DNA of 64,000 nucleotides from an uncultured Methanobacterium sp. (GCF_963665055.1 NZ_OY762015.1:1284501-1348500); one strand, 5' to 3'. Positions 7,942 through 15,892 are shown, counted from the first letter of the stretch. A program made the numbers and translations. Notes: generated by a model from the letters alone, not told the origin.

Positions 7942-9102
7942 TCATTCATAGAATTCTTTAACTTTCTTTAATTCCTGAATTATGGGAATATCTTGTGTGC
8001 AATGTGTTTCACATACACCACATTCAATGCATGCTGATGCCCGTTCATTTTCCATTATTAGACCTTCATAGTGGAATTGGTAGACATCTTTTGTTTCGGG
8101 ACTTCCAAACAAAAAATAGTCATTATATCTTGCAAAGTTTTCGGGGATGTTTACTCCAGAAGGACAGGGTAAACAGTAACCACAGCCTGTGCAGTTAATT
8201 TTCAGCTTTTCTTCAAAAATGGATTTGGCCTTTTTTGTGATATCTAATTCAAAATCAGTTAGCGCATTAGGATGAGCTTTTTGGGCAATCCTTAAATTCT
8301 CGTCTAACTGTTCCATGGTGTTCATTCCACTTAAGACCACTGATACTTCAGGGTGGTTCCAGACCCATCTAAAAGCCCACTCTGCGGGGGATTTCTCAAC
8401 ATCAGCCCCCTTGAATAATTCTTGAACTTCTGGTGGGATACCATGGGCTAGGTGTCCGCCTCTTAAAGGTTCCATTACCGCAACACCTAAACCTTTTTCA
8501 GAAGCATATTTCATACCTTCTTCTCCTGCTTGATATCCATCATCCAAATAGTTTAACTGGATTAAACAAAAAGACCAATCATAATGGTCAACTACCTCTT
8601 TGAATAGTTCTATTCTGTCATGGAATGAAAAACCAGCATATTTTATTCTTCCATCAGCAATAGCCCCCTCCAAAAACTCTTCAAAACCAAGTTCTTTCAA
8701 ATTTTCCCAGTATGTTTTATTAATCCCATGCACCATGTAAAAATCAATGGAATCTGTTTCCAAACGTTCTAACTGTTCATTTAAGAATTTGTCCATATCT
8801 TCTCTGGTTTCTACTGCCCAACTGGGGAGTTTGGTAGCGATTTTCACCTTTTTTCTGTAACCCTCTTTCAATGCCTTCGCTATAAGAGGTTCGCTTTGTC
8901 CTCCCTGAGCTAAACTAATGCCATGATAGGGGTATGCAGTGTCGATAAAGTTCACACCACGGTCAATGGCATAACGAATCAGATTAATGGCAGATTCTTC
9001 ATCAATATTAGTAGGATCATCTCCAATTACCGGAAGGCGCATGCATCCAAACCCTAAAACTGATATTTTTTCGTTTGTTTTTCCAAAACTTCTGTATAAC
9101 AG
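7942..9102 (-). CDS. Aldo/keto reductase with C-terminal 2[4Fe-4S] domain, CUG start
   Basis: 386 residues. The N-terminal barrel has Asp/Tyr (NFIDTAYPYHG), Lys (KIATKLPS) and His (YMVHGIN). The C-terminus has two cluster motifs, NCTGCGYCLPCPSGVNIP and ACIECGVCETHCTQDIP, as in ferredoxin-linked aldo/keto reductases of anaerobes. The family N-terminus (LYRSFGKTNEKISVLGFGC) is intact in frame, but no ATG, GTG or TTG lies ahead of it. CTG at 9102-9100 stands exactly where the family has its ATG, 7 nt behind a GGAGG site, so CUG is the likely start. The first normal start, ATG 9042, would lose the first beta strand. An HxlR-type cassette lies just upstream. Confidence 0.85.
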   Translation of the reverse strand: MLYRSFGKTNEKISVLGFGCMRLPVIGDDPTNIDEESAINLIRYAIDRGVNFIDTAYPYHGISLAQGGQSEPLIAKALKEGYRKKVKIATKLPSWAVETREDMDKFLNEQLERLETDSIDFYMVHGINKTYWENLKELGFEEFLEGAIADGRIKYAGFSFHDRIELFKEVVDHYDWSFCLIQLNYLDDGYQAGEEGMKYASEKGLGVAVMEPLRGGHLAHGIPPEVQELFKGADVEKSPAEWAFRWVWNHPEVSVVLSGMNTMEQLDENLRIAQKAHPNALTDFELDITKKAKSIFEEKLKINCTGCGYCLPCPSGVNIPENFARYNDYFLFGSPETKDVYQFHYEGLIMENERASACIECGVCETHCTQDIPIIQELKKVKEFYE

Positions 9103-9184
9103 TGTTATTCCTCCTTTGATAAAAATTCATTTAAAAAAAATCTAATTTAAATAGTTAAATGTACATTTTTGGCAATTTCAGGAC

Positions 9185-9325
9185 ATTTCAAGGATTTATG
9201 TATTAATGACAATAAACAAACCCTATTAAAGAATGTTAAAGTAACTTAAAGTAATTTTTCTAACCATTTGGTAATTCGCTAACCGGATGGTAATGCGATT
9301 ACCATTTAGTAAGTGGGATGTTAAT
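9185..9325. promoter_or_regulatory. HxlR-type regulatory cassette, copy 1
   Basis: Region between the CUG-start aldo/keto reductase (minus strand) and the HxlR remnant (plus strand). It contains the perfect palindrome GGTAAT-GCG-ATTACC at 9289-9303, extra half-sites ACCATTTGGTAAT at about 9264, and the lead TTAAAGTAATTTTTCT. The same arrangement recurs at 11805-11937 and 14150-14218. Similarity to copy 2 extends upstream through 'AAGGATTTATGTATTAATGA'-like sequence. It is probably the operator of the HxlR regulator encoded at 11938-12336 (inference). Confidence 0.6.
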
Positions 9326-9430
9326 ATGAATGAAGACTATACTTACTTCAGCGAAGTTTACAGAACTATTGATGATACATTTGACTATCTTGGGAATTTA
9401 AAGGATTATTTTGATTTCATGCAAAAATAA
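9326..9430 (+). pseudogene. Truncated HxlR-type regulator remnant
   Basis: 34-codon reading frame MNEDYTYFSEVYRTIDDTFD... It matches the first 23 residues of the intact HxlR protein at 11938-12336 almost residue for residue, then jumps to LKDYFDFMQK, which resembles the later HFKDFLEMN segment, and stops. An internal deletion of roughly 18 codons followed by early termination fits best. The upstream cassette is conserved between the two copies. With the whole recognition helix lost, the product cannot act as a normal repressor. Confidence 0.7.
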
Positions 9431-9464
9431 TAAAAACTATTAAAATTATGGGATTTACACGAAA

Positions 9465-9502
9465 GATTTATATACTTGAATACACAATAGTTGATACATC
9501 AG
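9465..9502 (+). promoter_or_regulatory. marR promoter and putative MarR operator
   Basis: A TATA-like box TTTATATA (9467-9474) is followed about 25 bp later by TTGATACATCAG (9491-9502), a near-palindrome TGAT-AC-ATCA. The same element occurs twice before the MFS gene (10019-10028, 10034-10043). Its place over the expected transcription start suggests autorepression by the MarR protein starting at 9541 (inference). Confidence 0.55.
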
Positions 9503-9540
9503 CTATTTTGAAAGAAATTTAACAATATGAAGGTCATTAT

Positions 9541-9969
9541 ATGGATTACATTTTTGATAAAAATGATATACTTTATGCAATTTTGAAATTAGGGCATGAA
9601 ATGAAAAGAAAAGCTCAAAATAAACTTAAACAATATGATATTACGTTAGAACAATGGTTGCTTTTATATTTTGTATATCAAAATGAAGGATGTAATCAAA
9701 AAAAACTGTCTGAAACTTCAAGTAGAGATACCGGAGCTATGACCCGTAGTTTAAATACTCTTGAAAATAAAGGACTTATCGAGAGGAAAAGTTCATATCA
9801 AGACAAAAGAGAATTTTTAATATATTTAACAAGTGAAGGTAAAAATTTATATAAAGACACATCAGAAGTAATGTCTCAGAATGCTCGAGAAATTAAATCT
9901 ATATTTGGTGAGAGCGAACTGGAACAATTTATGTATTTATTAGAGAAATTAGATTCAAATTTAGAATAA
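9541..9969 (+). CDS. MarR family transcriptional regulator
   Basis: 142 residues with the MarR winged helix: helix KLKQYDITLEQWLLLYFVY, then the helix-turn-helix QKKLSETSSRDTGAMTRSLNTLENKGLIER and the wing RKSSYQDKREFLIYLTSEG. Length is normal. Such repressors are dimers that release DNA on binding small aromatic or oxidising ligands. It is followed 100 bp later by the MFS-CBS transporter on the same strand, and TGATACATCA-type palindromes precede both genes, so it probably controls itself and the transporter. Confidence 0.92.
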   Translation: MDYIFDKNDILYAILKLGHEMKRKAQNKLKQYDITLEQWLLLYFVYQNEGCNQKKLSETSSRDTGAMTRSLNTLENKGLIERKSSYQDKREFLIYLTSEGKNLYKDTSEVMSQNAREIKSIFGESELEQFMYLLEKLDSNLE

Positions 9970-10017
9970 TTTCTTATTTTAAAATTTAACAAGAATTCAT
10001 AGGCTATTCTATACTAA

Positions 10018-10044
10018 TTGATACATCAGTAATTGATATATCAG
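10018..10044 (+). promoter_or_regulatory. Tandem putative MarR operators before the MFS-CBS gene
   Basis: Two palindromic elements, TGATACATCA (10019-10028) and TGATATATCA (10034-10043, a perfect palindrome), stand 15 bp apart, about 25-50 bp before the transporter start. The same motif lies before marR. This suggests that the transporter is induced when MarR leaves DNA. Confidence 0.55.
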
Positions 10045-10069
10045 TGATAAAAATGAGAGGAGAAAAAAA

Positions 10070-11746
10070 ATGTCATTAAATGATTCAGTAAAAAATGAAA
10101 GTTTACCTGTAGCAGTTTGGATGTTATTCATTGCAACAATTACCGCTATGATGGGTCTTGGACTTGTAGGTCCTGTTTTACCAACAATTTCCAAACAGTT
10201 AGCAGCAAGCCCTAGTCAAGTTACTTTACTCTATACTAGTTATAATGCTGTAATGGCTGTAGCAATGCTCTTTACAGGATTTATTTCTACTAGATTGAGT
10301 ATTAAAAAGACTTTGATGTTGGGTATTGGTATTATAGGGATATTTGCATTTCTTGCAGGATTTGCTAACAATATCTGGACTATTGTGGGATTACGTGGGC
10401 TTTGGGGGATAGGAAATTCCCTTTTCTTTGCTACTGGACTTACCGCTTTAATCCTTCTAGCAGGATCTGCAAAAGCAAGATCAATTATTTTATTTGAAGC
10501 TGCTTTTGGAATAGGAATCTCTGTAGGACCTTTAATTGGAGGTTTACTAGGTCAATTTTCATGGAGATTTTCATTTTTTGGTGTTGGTGTCATAATGGCG
10601 GTTGTTTTTGCTTTACTGCTTATCTACGTACCAAATGTTAAAGAAGAAGTTGTAAAAGGAAAAGAAAACACTTCCCTGCTTGATCCTTTCCGTGCCATGA
10701 AGCATCGCTCGATAGCGGTATTAGGAACTTCTAATTTCCTTTATAACTTCGGTTTCTTTGCTTTAGTGGCATATGCACCCCTTGCACTTGGATTAAGTCC
10801 TTTAACTATGGGAGGAATATTTTTAGTATGGGGAGTCCTTCTTGCACTTACATCTTATTTCATAGGGCCCAAGCTTATTGATAGATATGGGTCAACTAAA
10901 CCATTATATTTAATATTAACCCTGTTCATGATTGTTCTTTTAGTTATGGGTATTTGGACAAACATGACATGGTTAATGATAGCATGCATCATCTTTTCGG
11001 GTGCTCTATTCGGAAGTATTAATCCATTATTTTCAAATGCGGTTATGGATGCATCACCTGTTGAGTCTTCAACAACTTCTGCAGCATTTAATTTCTTGCG
11101 TTTGGCAGGTGGAGCGATAGCTCCTTTTATGGCAGGATTATTAGCTGAATTATTTTCACCACATGTACCATTCCTTGTTGGAGGCTGCTTCGTTTTAGGC
11201 TCTATAATATTAATAGTACTAAATCGTCACCATATCCAACCCGTTAAATCTAAAATAGTTGAAGAAAAACCAAAAGAAACTATTTTGAAAGTAAAAGACT
11301 TCATGATTTCAGATGTAATATCCATAAAACCAAATGTAACCGTTAGAGAACTACTAAAACTATTAACTAAACATCATATCGGCGGAGTTCCAGTTGTCAA
11401 CAACCAAAATAAACTAATTGGAATGATTAGTGATGGAGACATCATGAGATATCTAGCTCCAAAAGAAGGATCTGTTCATGATTTCATTTACGGAGTACTT
11501 ATGGAAGAAGGAGAAACAGAACAGGAAGTCCTAAAAGAAAAAATCAACACAACAGTTGACAAATTAATGCATAAAAAACGAATATACACCCTAAAAAAAG
11601 AGGATACCCTGGAAAAAACTATTCAAATTTTATCCCAGCATCACTTTAAAAAACTCCCAGTATTAGATCTAGAGGGTAAAGTCACAGGCATAATCAGTAG
11701 AGGAGATGTAAACAACAATTTAATGAAAATATTATCACAAAAATAA
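10070..11746 (+). CDS. MFS drug-efflux-type transporter fused to two CBS domains
   Basis: 558 residues. Residues 1 to about 395 form a major facilitator permease with about 12 membrane helices. It opens with WMLFIATITAMMGLGLVGPVLPTIS, which is typical of drug:H+ antiporters of the YdhP/QacA kind. Residues about 408-558 hold two CBS modules: VKDFMISDVISIKPNVTVRE through GMISDGDIMRYL, and VDKLMHKKRIYTLKKEDTLEK through GIISRGDVNNNL. CBS pairs bind adenine nucleotides and gate other transporters, so nucleotide control of export is a reasonable inference. The GAGAGGAG site and MarR-type operators lie directly upstream. CBS domains on an MFS permease are uncommon. Confidence 0.92.
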   Translation: MSLNDSVKNESLPVAVWMLFIATITAMMGLGLVGPVLPTISKQLAASPSQVTLLYTSYNAVMAVAMLFTGFISTRLSIKKTLMLGIGIIGIFAFLAGFANNIWTIVGLRGLWGIGNSLFFATGLTALILLAGSAKARSIILFEAAFGIGISVGPLIGGLLGQFSWRFSFFGVGVIMAVVFALLLIYVPNVKEEVVKGKENTSLLDPFRAMKHRSIAVLGTSNFLYNFGFFALVAYAPLALGLSPLTMGGIFLVWGVLLALTSYFIGPKLIDRYGSTKPLYLILTLFMIVLLVMGIWTNMTWLMIACIIFSGALFGSINPLFSNAVMDASPVESSTTSAAFNFLRLAGGAIAPFMAGLLAELFSPHVPFLVGGCFVLGSIILIVLNRHHIQPVKSKIVEEKPKETILKVKDFMISDVISIKPNVTVRELLKLLTKHHIGGVPVVNNQNKLIGMISDGDIMRYLAPKEGSVHDFIYGVLMEEGETEQEVLKEKINTTVDKLMHKKRIYTLKKEDTLEKTIQILSQHHFKKLPVLDLEGKVTGIISRGDVNNNLMKILSQK

Positions 11747-11804
11747 AAACACAATTTATGGAGTCATTTGTAGATTTAATTGTTTGGGAATTTTTCCAAA
11801 CAAT

Positions 11805-11937
11805 TTAAGGATTTATTTATTAACGACATTAAACAAATCATATTTAAAGTTCAAGGTAGCTTAAAGTAATTTTTCTCACTATTCGGTAATTAGCGGGGTG
11901 GTAATGCAATTACCATTTGGTAAGTGGAGATGTTAAT
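11805..11937 (+). promoter_or_regulatory. HxlR-type regulatory cassette, copy 2 (before intact regulator)
   Basis: Palindrome GGTAAT-GCA-ATTACC at 11900-11914, preceded by CTTAAAGTAATTTTTCT and followed by ATTTGGTAAGTGG. It ends 24 bp before the HxlR start at 11938, so the regulator probably controls itself. Copies 1 and 3 lie at 9185-9325 and 14150-14218. Confidence 0.6.
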
Positions 11938-12336
11938 ATGAATGAAGAAGATGTATATTTCAATGAAGTTTACAGAACTATCGATGAAACATTTGATTAT
12001 CTTGGGAAGAAATGGAATATCAAAATAATCAAAGGATTATTCTGTAATCGTAACCATTTTAAAGACTTTCTAGAAATGAATCCTAATTTAAGTAGCAAAG
12101 TTCTCTCTGATCGATTGAAAGAATTAGAACAAAAAGGCATAATTGAAAAAAAAGTCGTAAGCTCTACACCTGTTCAGACAGAGTACTTTTTAACCAAAAA
12201 AGGGCTCAAATTAAATAAGATAATCTTTGAAATTTTTGATTTTGCATTGGATGAAGTCAAGATAAAGAATGAACATGGCTCTAAATTAAAAGAAAAATCC
12301 AAAGAAAATCTAAGAATTCATTTAAACATGGAATAA
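11938..12336 (+). CDS. HxlR family (winged-helix) transcriptional regulator
   Basis: 132 residues from ATG 11938 (GGAGATG site); an earlier in-frame TTG at 11917 lies inside the operator. The HxlR/DUF24 winged helix includes TFDYLGKKWNIKIIKGLF, NPNLSSKVLSDRLKELEQKGIIEKK and the wing VVSSTPVQTEYFLTKKG. The usual N-terminal redox or aldehyde-sensing Cys is not at the common position; one Cys (FCNRNHF) stands in the recognition region. A broken copy lies at 9326-9430. The neighbours (aldo/keto reductases, TMEM175-like proteins) suggest a stress or carbonyl response. Confidence 0.9.
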   Translation: MNEEDVYFNEVYRTIDETFDYLGKKWNIKIIKGLFCNRNHFKDFLEMNPNLSSKVLSDRLKELEQKGIIEKKVVSSTPVQTEYFLTKKGLKLNKIIFEIFDFALDEVKIKNEHGSKLKEKSKENLRIHLNME

Positions 12337-12434
12337 TAATTTTAAAACTATTCCTTTATTTTCTATGGATTAATTTTTCTACTATTTATCCTAAAATATC
12401 TAAAACTTCATTAAATATAATTAAAGGTTAATTT

Positions 12435-13013
12435 ATGGATAAATTGAGAATGGAAACATTTAGTGATGCTGTTCTAGCTATTCTATTAACTATTTTAGTT
12501 TTAGAATTATCTATTCCTCAAACAGCTGATTTAAATGGTTTATTCCAAATGAAAGAACAATTTTTAGCTTATGGAATAAGTTTTTTTATTTTAGCTACTT
12601 ACTGGATAAATCATCATCATTTATTAGATTTAGCTGACAAAATTAATGAACAGGTAATATGGGCTAATATTTTAGGTTTATTTTCCATTTCTCTGTTCCC
12701 ATTTGTAACAGCATGGTTTGGAAAAAGTGATTTTAACAGCTTGGTTCCTGCAATGTTATATGGCATTGTGTTTTTAACTACAAATGCTGCTTATGCCTTT
12801 CTTCAATATTCATTAATTAAATGTAATGGTGAATCTTCAAAAATTTACAAGACATTATCGGGCGATAGGAGAATTTTAATAACCTTTGCAATAAGTATTA
12901 TTTCAATATTTTTAGCCTTTATTTCACCAATCCTTACACCGATAACTTGTTTTTTAATCACAGCAATGTTTGTTATTCCAACAAAAACTATTGAAAATTT
13001 TTTTAAAAATTAA
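12435..13013 (+). CDS. TMEM175-family (DUF1211) potassium-channel-like membrane protein, copy 2
   Basis: 192 residues, about six membrane helices, with the R-x3-FSDAV-x-AI-x2-T-x3-LE signature at residues 5-25. It is a clear paralogue of 2217-2816: about 75% identical by eye in the first 110 residues, less so towards the C-terminus. It lies 98 bp after the HxlR gene on the same strand. That makes it a plausible target of the regulator, although no separate GGTAAT-N3-ATTACC site precedes it. Confidence 0.88.
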   Translation: MDKLRMETFSDAVLAILLTILVLELSIPQTADLNGLFQMKEQFLAYGISFFILATYWINHHHLLDLADKINEQVIWANILGLFSISLFPFVTAWFGKSDFNSLVPAMLYGIVFLTTNAAYAFLQYSLIKCNGESSKIYKTLSGDRRILITFAISIISIFLAFISPILTPITCFLITAMFVIPTKTIENFFKN

Positions 13014-13110
13014 ATTATTTTAAAAAATCCCTTTTGCTGTTATAATCATCATTAAAAGAAAAAAATAGTTGATTTTATTCTAAAGTAGGATGGATAGTTG
13101 TGTTTCGGTA

Positions 13111-14097
13111 TTAATCTACCTCTATACCAATCACTGGATGTGGGATATACGGTTCTTCCAACAGCGCAATTTCTTCTTTTGTTAAATTAATGGAAAGAGC
13201 ATCTGATGCATTTTTGATATGCGACATTTTTGTAGTACCTACAATGGGGGCGGTTACAGTTTCATTCTGTAGTAACCAGGCAAGCGCAATTTGAGCCATT
13301 GAAACATCTCGTTTTTTTGCTACTTCAGATATTCGTTCAACTACTTTTCTGTCTAAACTGGCTGTTGGGGTGAAAAGATTATTACTAATCTCATCTATTT
13401 TTGAACGGGGAGTTACTGTTTCCCATTCACGTGTTAATCTTCCTCCGGCAAGTGGACTCCATGGAATCACACCGATTTTTTCTTCCTTACAAAGTGGCAG
13501 CATCTCCCTTTCCTCTTCACGGTACATGAGGTTGTAATGATTCTGCATCGTTATAAACTTGGTCCATCCATTTTCTTCAGCCACCTGGTTCGCCTTCAGA
13601 AATTCCCATGCATACATGGATGATGCACCAATGTATCTTGCCTTTCCAGCCTTCACAACATCATGCAATGCTTCCATTGTTTCTTCGATGGGAGTATTGT
13701 GATCTAAGCGGTGAATTTGGTATAGATCCACATAATCCGTTCCTAGGCGTTTAAGGCTCTTATCAATTTCACTCATAATTGCTTTTCGGGAAAGCCCCCC
13801 ACCATTTGGACCTTCACGCATTTGGAAAAAAACCTTCGTTGCAATTACAATTTCATCTCGATCTGCGTAATCATTTAATGCCTTGCCAGTAATCTCTTCA
13901 CTTGTCCCGTCTGAATAGAAATTTGCAGTATCAAAAAAATTAATACCCAAATCAAGAGCTTTTTTAATCATTGGGCGGCTGCGTTCCTCATCAAGTGCCC
14001 ATGGGAACACTCCTCTTTCTCCTATACCAAAGCTCATACATCCAAGACAAATTCGGGATACATCCATACCTGTATTTCCAAGTTTTACATATTCCAT
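13111..14097 (-). CDS. Aldo/keto reductase
   Basis: 328 residues with the full catalytic set: Asp/Tyr in NFFDTANFYSDG, Lys in VIATKVFFQ and His in LYQIHRLDHN. APIVGTTKMSHIKNA forms part of the NADPH site. Length and motifs fit the bacterial YajO/Tas-like group. Start ATG 14097 follows an AGGGGG site. Copy 3 of the GGTAAT-N3-ATTACC cassette lies 80 bp upstream, so control by the HxlR regulator is likely (inference). Confidence 0.92.
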   Translation of the reverse strand: MEYVKLGNTGMDVSRICLGCMSFGIGERGVFPWALDEERSRPMIKKALDLGINFFDTANFYSDGTSEEITGKALNDYADRDEIVIATKVFFQMREGPNGGGLSRKAIMSEIDKSLKRLGTDYVDLYQIHRLDHNTPIEETMEALHDVVKAGKARYIGASSMYAWEFLKANQVAEENGWTKFITMQNHYNLMYREEEREMLPLCKEEKIGVIPWSPLAGGRLTREWETVTPRSKIDEISNNLFTPTASLDRKVVERISEVAKKRDVSMAQIALAWLLQNETVTAPIVGTTKMSHIKNASDALSINLTKEEIALLEEPYIPHPVIGIEVD

Positions 14098-14149
14098 TAA
14101 ATGGAACCCCCTTAATGATAAATAAATTATATAAAAAATTTATTAAACT

Positions 14150-14218
14150 AACTTAAAGTAATTTTTCTAACCAGATGGTAATTCCATTACCATTTAGTAA
14201 GTAGGGAAAATTAGTATG
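14150..14218. promoter_or_regulatory. HxlR-type regulatory cassette, copy 3
   Basis: CTTAAAGTAATTTTTCTAAC followed by the palindrome GGTAAT-TCC-ATTACC (14177-14191) and ATTTAGTAAGTAGG. It is nearly the same as copies 1 and 2. It sits upstream of the aldo/keto reductase at 13111-14097; no regulator gene follows on the plus strand, only a 25-codon frame I cannot relate to HxlR. Confidence 0.55.
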
Positions 14219-14330
14219 AAATTTCCTGATTTTTTAGAGCTATTATTTATAATCAATAATCCTATTTGTTTTTATAGAAAAAGAAAAAAATAGGCCAAAT
14301 AATTAGCATACCCCTAATTTACTACTATTA

Positions 14331-14452
14331 CCCTGACCAGAATGTCATAATATCATTTTGGCCAAAAATTGATAAAATTATTCAACTAAATAATAATTAT
14401 CAAATGATTATTAATAAATTATTCTTTCAACCAAAATATTACGACATCAGGG
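14331..14452. repeat. Imperfect inverted repeat in a gene-free stretch
   Basis: The left arm from 14331 (CCCTGA..ATGTCATAATAT..TTTTGG) pairs with the right arm 14431-14452 (CCAAAATATTACGACATCAG), with further AT-rich complementarity between them and the palindrome TTTTGGCCAAAA at the left. It could be a long hairpin in RNA or a relic of a small transposon-like element. The rest of the gap 14219-14556 shows no gene. Confidence 0.4.
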
Positions 14453-14556
14453 AAAACATAACTATCCTATAACGAAGTAACATCCAAACATAGTTTGAAA
14501 ATAAAAAAAATAAAAAAGTTTGAATGTTTTTGTTTTAATGGTCCTGCAAACTGGAT

Positions 14557-15756
14557 TTACTGTCGATTATATTCAGCTAATGCCGTTTTAAGTATATTTA
14601 ATCCTTGTTCCATTTGTGTTCGGGATATATTTAAGGCAGGGAACATTCGAACCACATTACCCTGGGTAACATTTAAAATAAGGCCCTTAGTCAAACAGTA
14701 AGAATTAATGAGTGATGCAACATTATCATCAACTAATTCAACAGCAATTAATAATCCTTTCCCTCTGACATCCTTAATTATGTTAGGAAACTCACTTTTC
14801 AAATTGTTCAGTTCTTGGATGGCATAATCACCAACGTCTTCCACATTTTCCCAGATTTTATTATCTAACATGTATTTGATAACTGCATAAGAAACTGCAC
14901 AACCTAATGGGTTGCCACAGTAAGTACCACCGTGGTCTCCCTTTTCAAGTTTATTGTGGATCTCTTCAGTAAATGCGAATGCTCCGAAGGGGAATCCTCC
15001 TGCAATTCCCTTGGCCATGGTTAAAATATCAATTTTAACATCTTGAGACATAAACATTGGTCCTGTTCTGCAAAAACCAGTTTGAATTTCATCTGCTATC
15101 AAAAGAACATTGTTTTCTGTGCATAAAAGAGATAATTGACTGAGGTAGTCTGGATCAGGCACATTAATACCACCTTCACCCTGTATTGGTTCGACAATTA
15201 CCGCCGCAACATCGTTACCAATAACCTCCTCTATTGCAGGAATATCATTGTAGGGAACGAATATATGATGGGGAATTAGTGGATTAAATCTATCTCTGTG
15301 GGAATTTTGACCGGTTGCTGATACAGTGCTAACTGTCCTTCCGTGAAAACTTTTTTCAGTGGATATAATATTCAATTTTCCAGTTACTTTCCTTGCCAAC
15401 TTAATAGCAGCATCATTGGCCTCTGCACCACTATTTGAAAAGAATATTCGGGTTAAATTATCAGGCAGTATTTCCTGCATCAATAACAGAAGTTTAGACC
15501 TTGCTGGTGAATAAGTAGCTCCAGAGTTAGGATTCTGCATGATTTTTTTACTTTGCTGGCAAATGGCTTCGGTGATTACTGGATTTGCGTGTCCAATACT
15601 GGTTACTCCCCATCCGGCAGTAAGATCCAGATATTTTTTACCATCCTCATCAAAAGCATAAACTCCTTCACCTTTTTCTATGGATAATGCTGTTTTATTA
15701 GCAAAAGAAGCATAGCAACTATCTTCAATTTCATAAGTGTTTAAATTTTTTTCCAT
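14557..15756 (-). CDS. Class III aminotransferase (acetylornithine aminotransferase-like)
   Basis: 399 residues, PLP-dependent fold type I. Visible features: the entry loop LDLTAGWGVTSIGHANP, FFSNSGAEANDAAIKLAR, FHGRTVSTVSATGQ, the PLP aspartate region LIADEIQTGFCRTG, and the Schiff-base lysine in ILTMAKGIAGGFPFGAF. It most resembles the ArgD family (N2-acetylornithine plus 2-oxoglutarate), but it stands alone without other arginine genes, so another omega-amino substrate is possible. The start ATG follows GGGGAT. Confidence 0.88.
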   Translation of the reverse strand: MEKNLNTYEIEDSCYASFANKTALSIEKGEGVYAFDEDGKKYLDLTAGWGVTSIGHANPVITEAICQQSKKIMQNPNSGATYSPARSKLLLLMQEILPDNLTRIFFSNSGAEANDAAIKLARKVTGKLNIISTEKSFHGRTVSTVSATGQNSHRDRFNPLIPHHIFVPYNDIPAIEEVIGNDVAAVIVEPIQGEGGINVPDPDYLSQLSLLCTENNVLLIADEIQTGFCRTGPMFMSQDVKIDILTMAKGIAGGFPFGAFAFTEEIHNKLEKGDHGGTYCGNPLGCAVSYAVIKYMLDNKIWENVEDVGDYAIQELNNLKSEFPNIIKDVRGKGLLIAVELVDDNVASLINSYCLTKGLILNVTQGNVVRMFPALNISRTQMEQGLNILKTALAEYNRQ

Positions 15757-15892
15757 TATCTAAATCCCCAAATTAATTTTACAACTTCATTTTTCTTAAA
15801 AATCATTATAATCAGTATCATAATCCATTTCAAAAGTATACCGCACTATCTGGATACTTTTTAAGAAAAACTCACCATATGGAATGTGAATT

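Noticed and set aside
14217..14294. 25-codon frame after the third regulatory cassette as a further HxlR remnant
   Set aside because: It stands where the other copies have the regulator start, but the peptide shows no similarity to the HxlR N-terminus.
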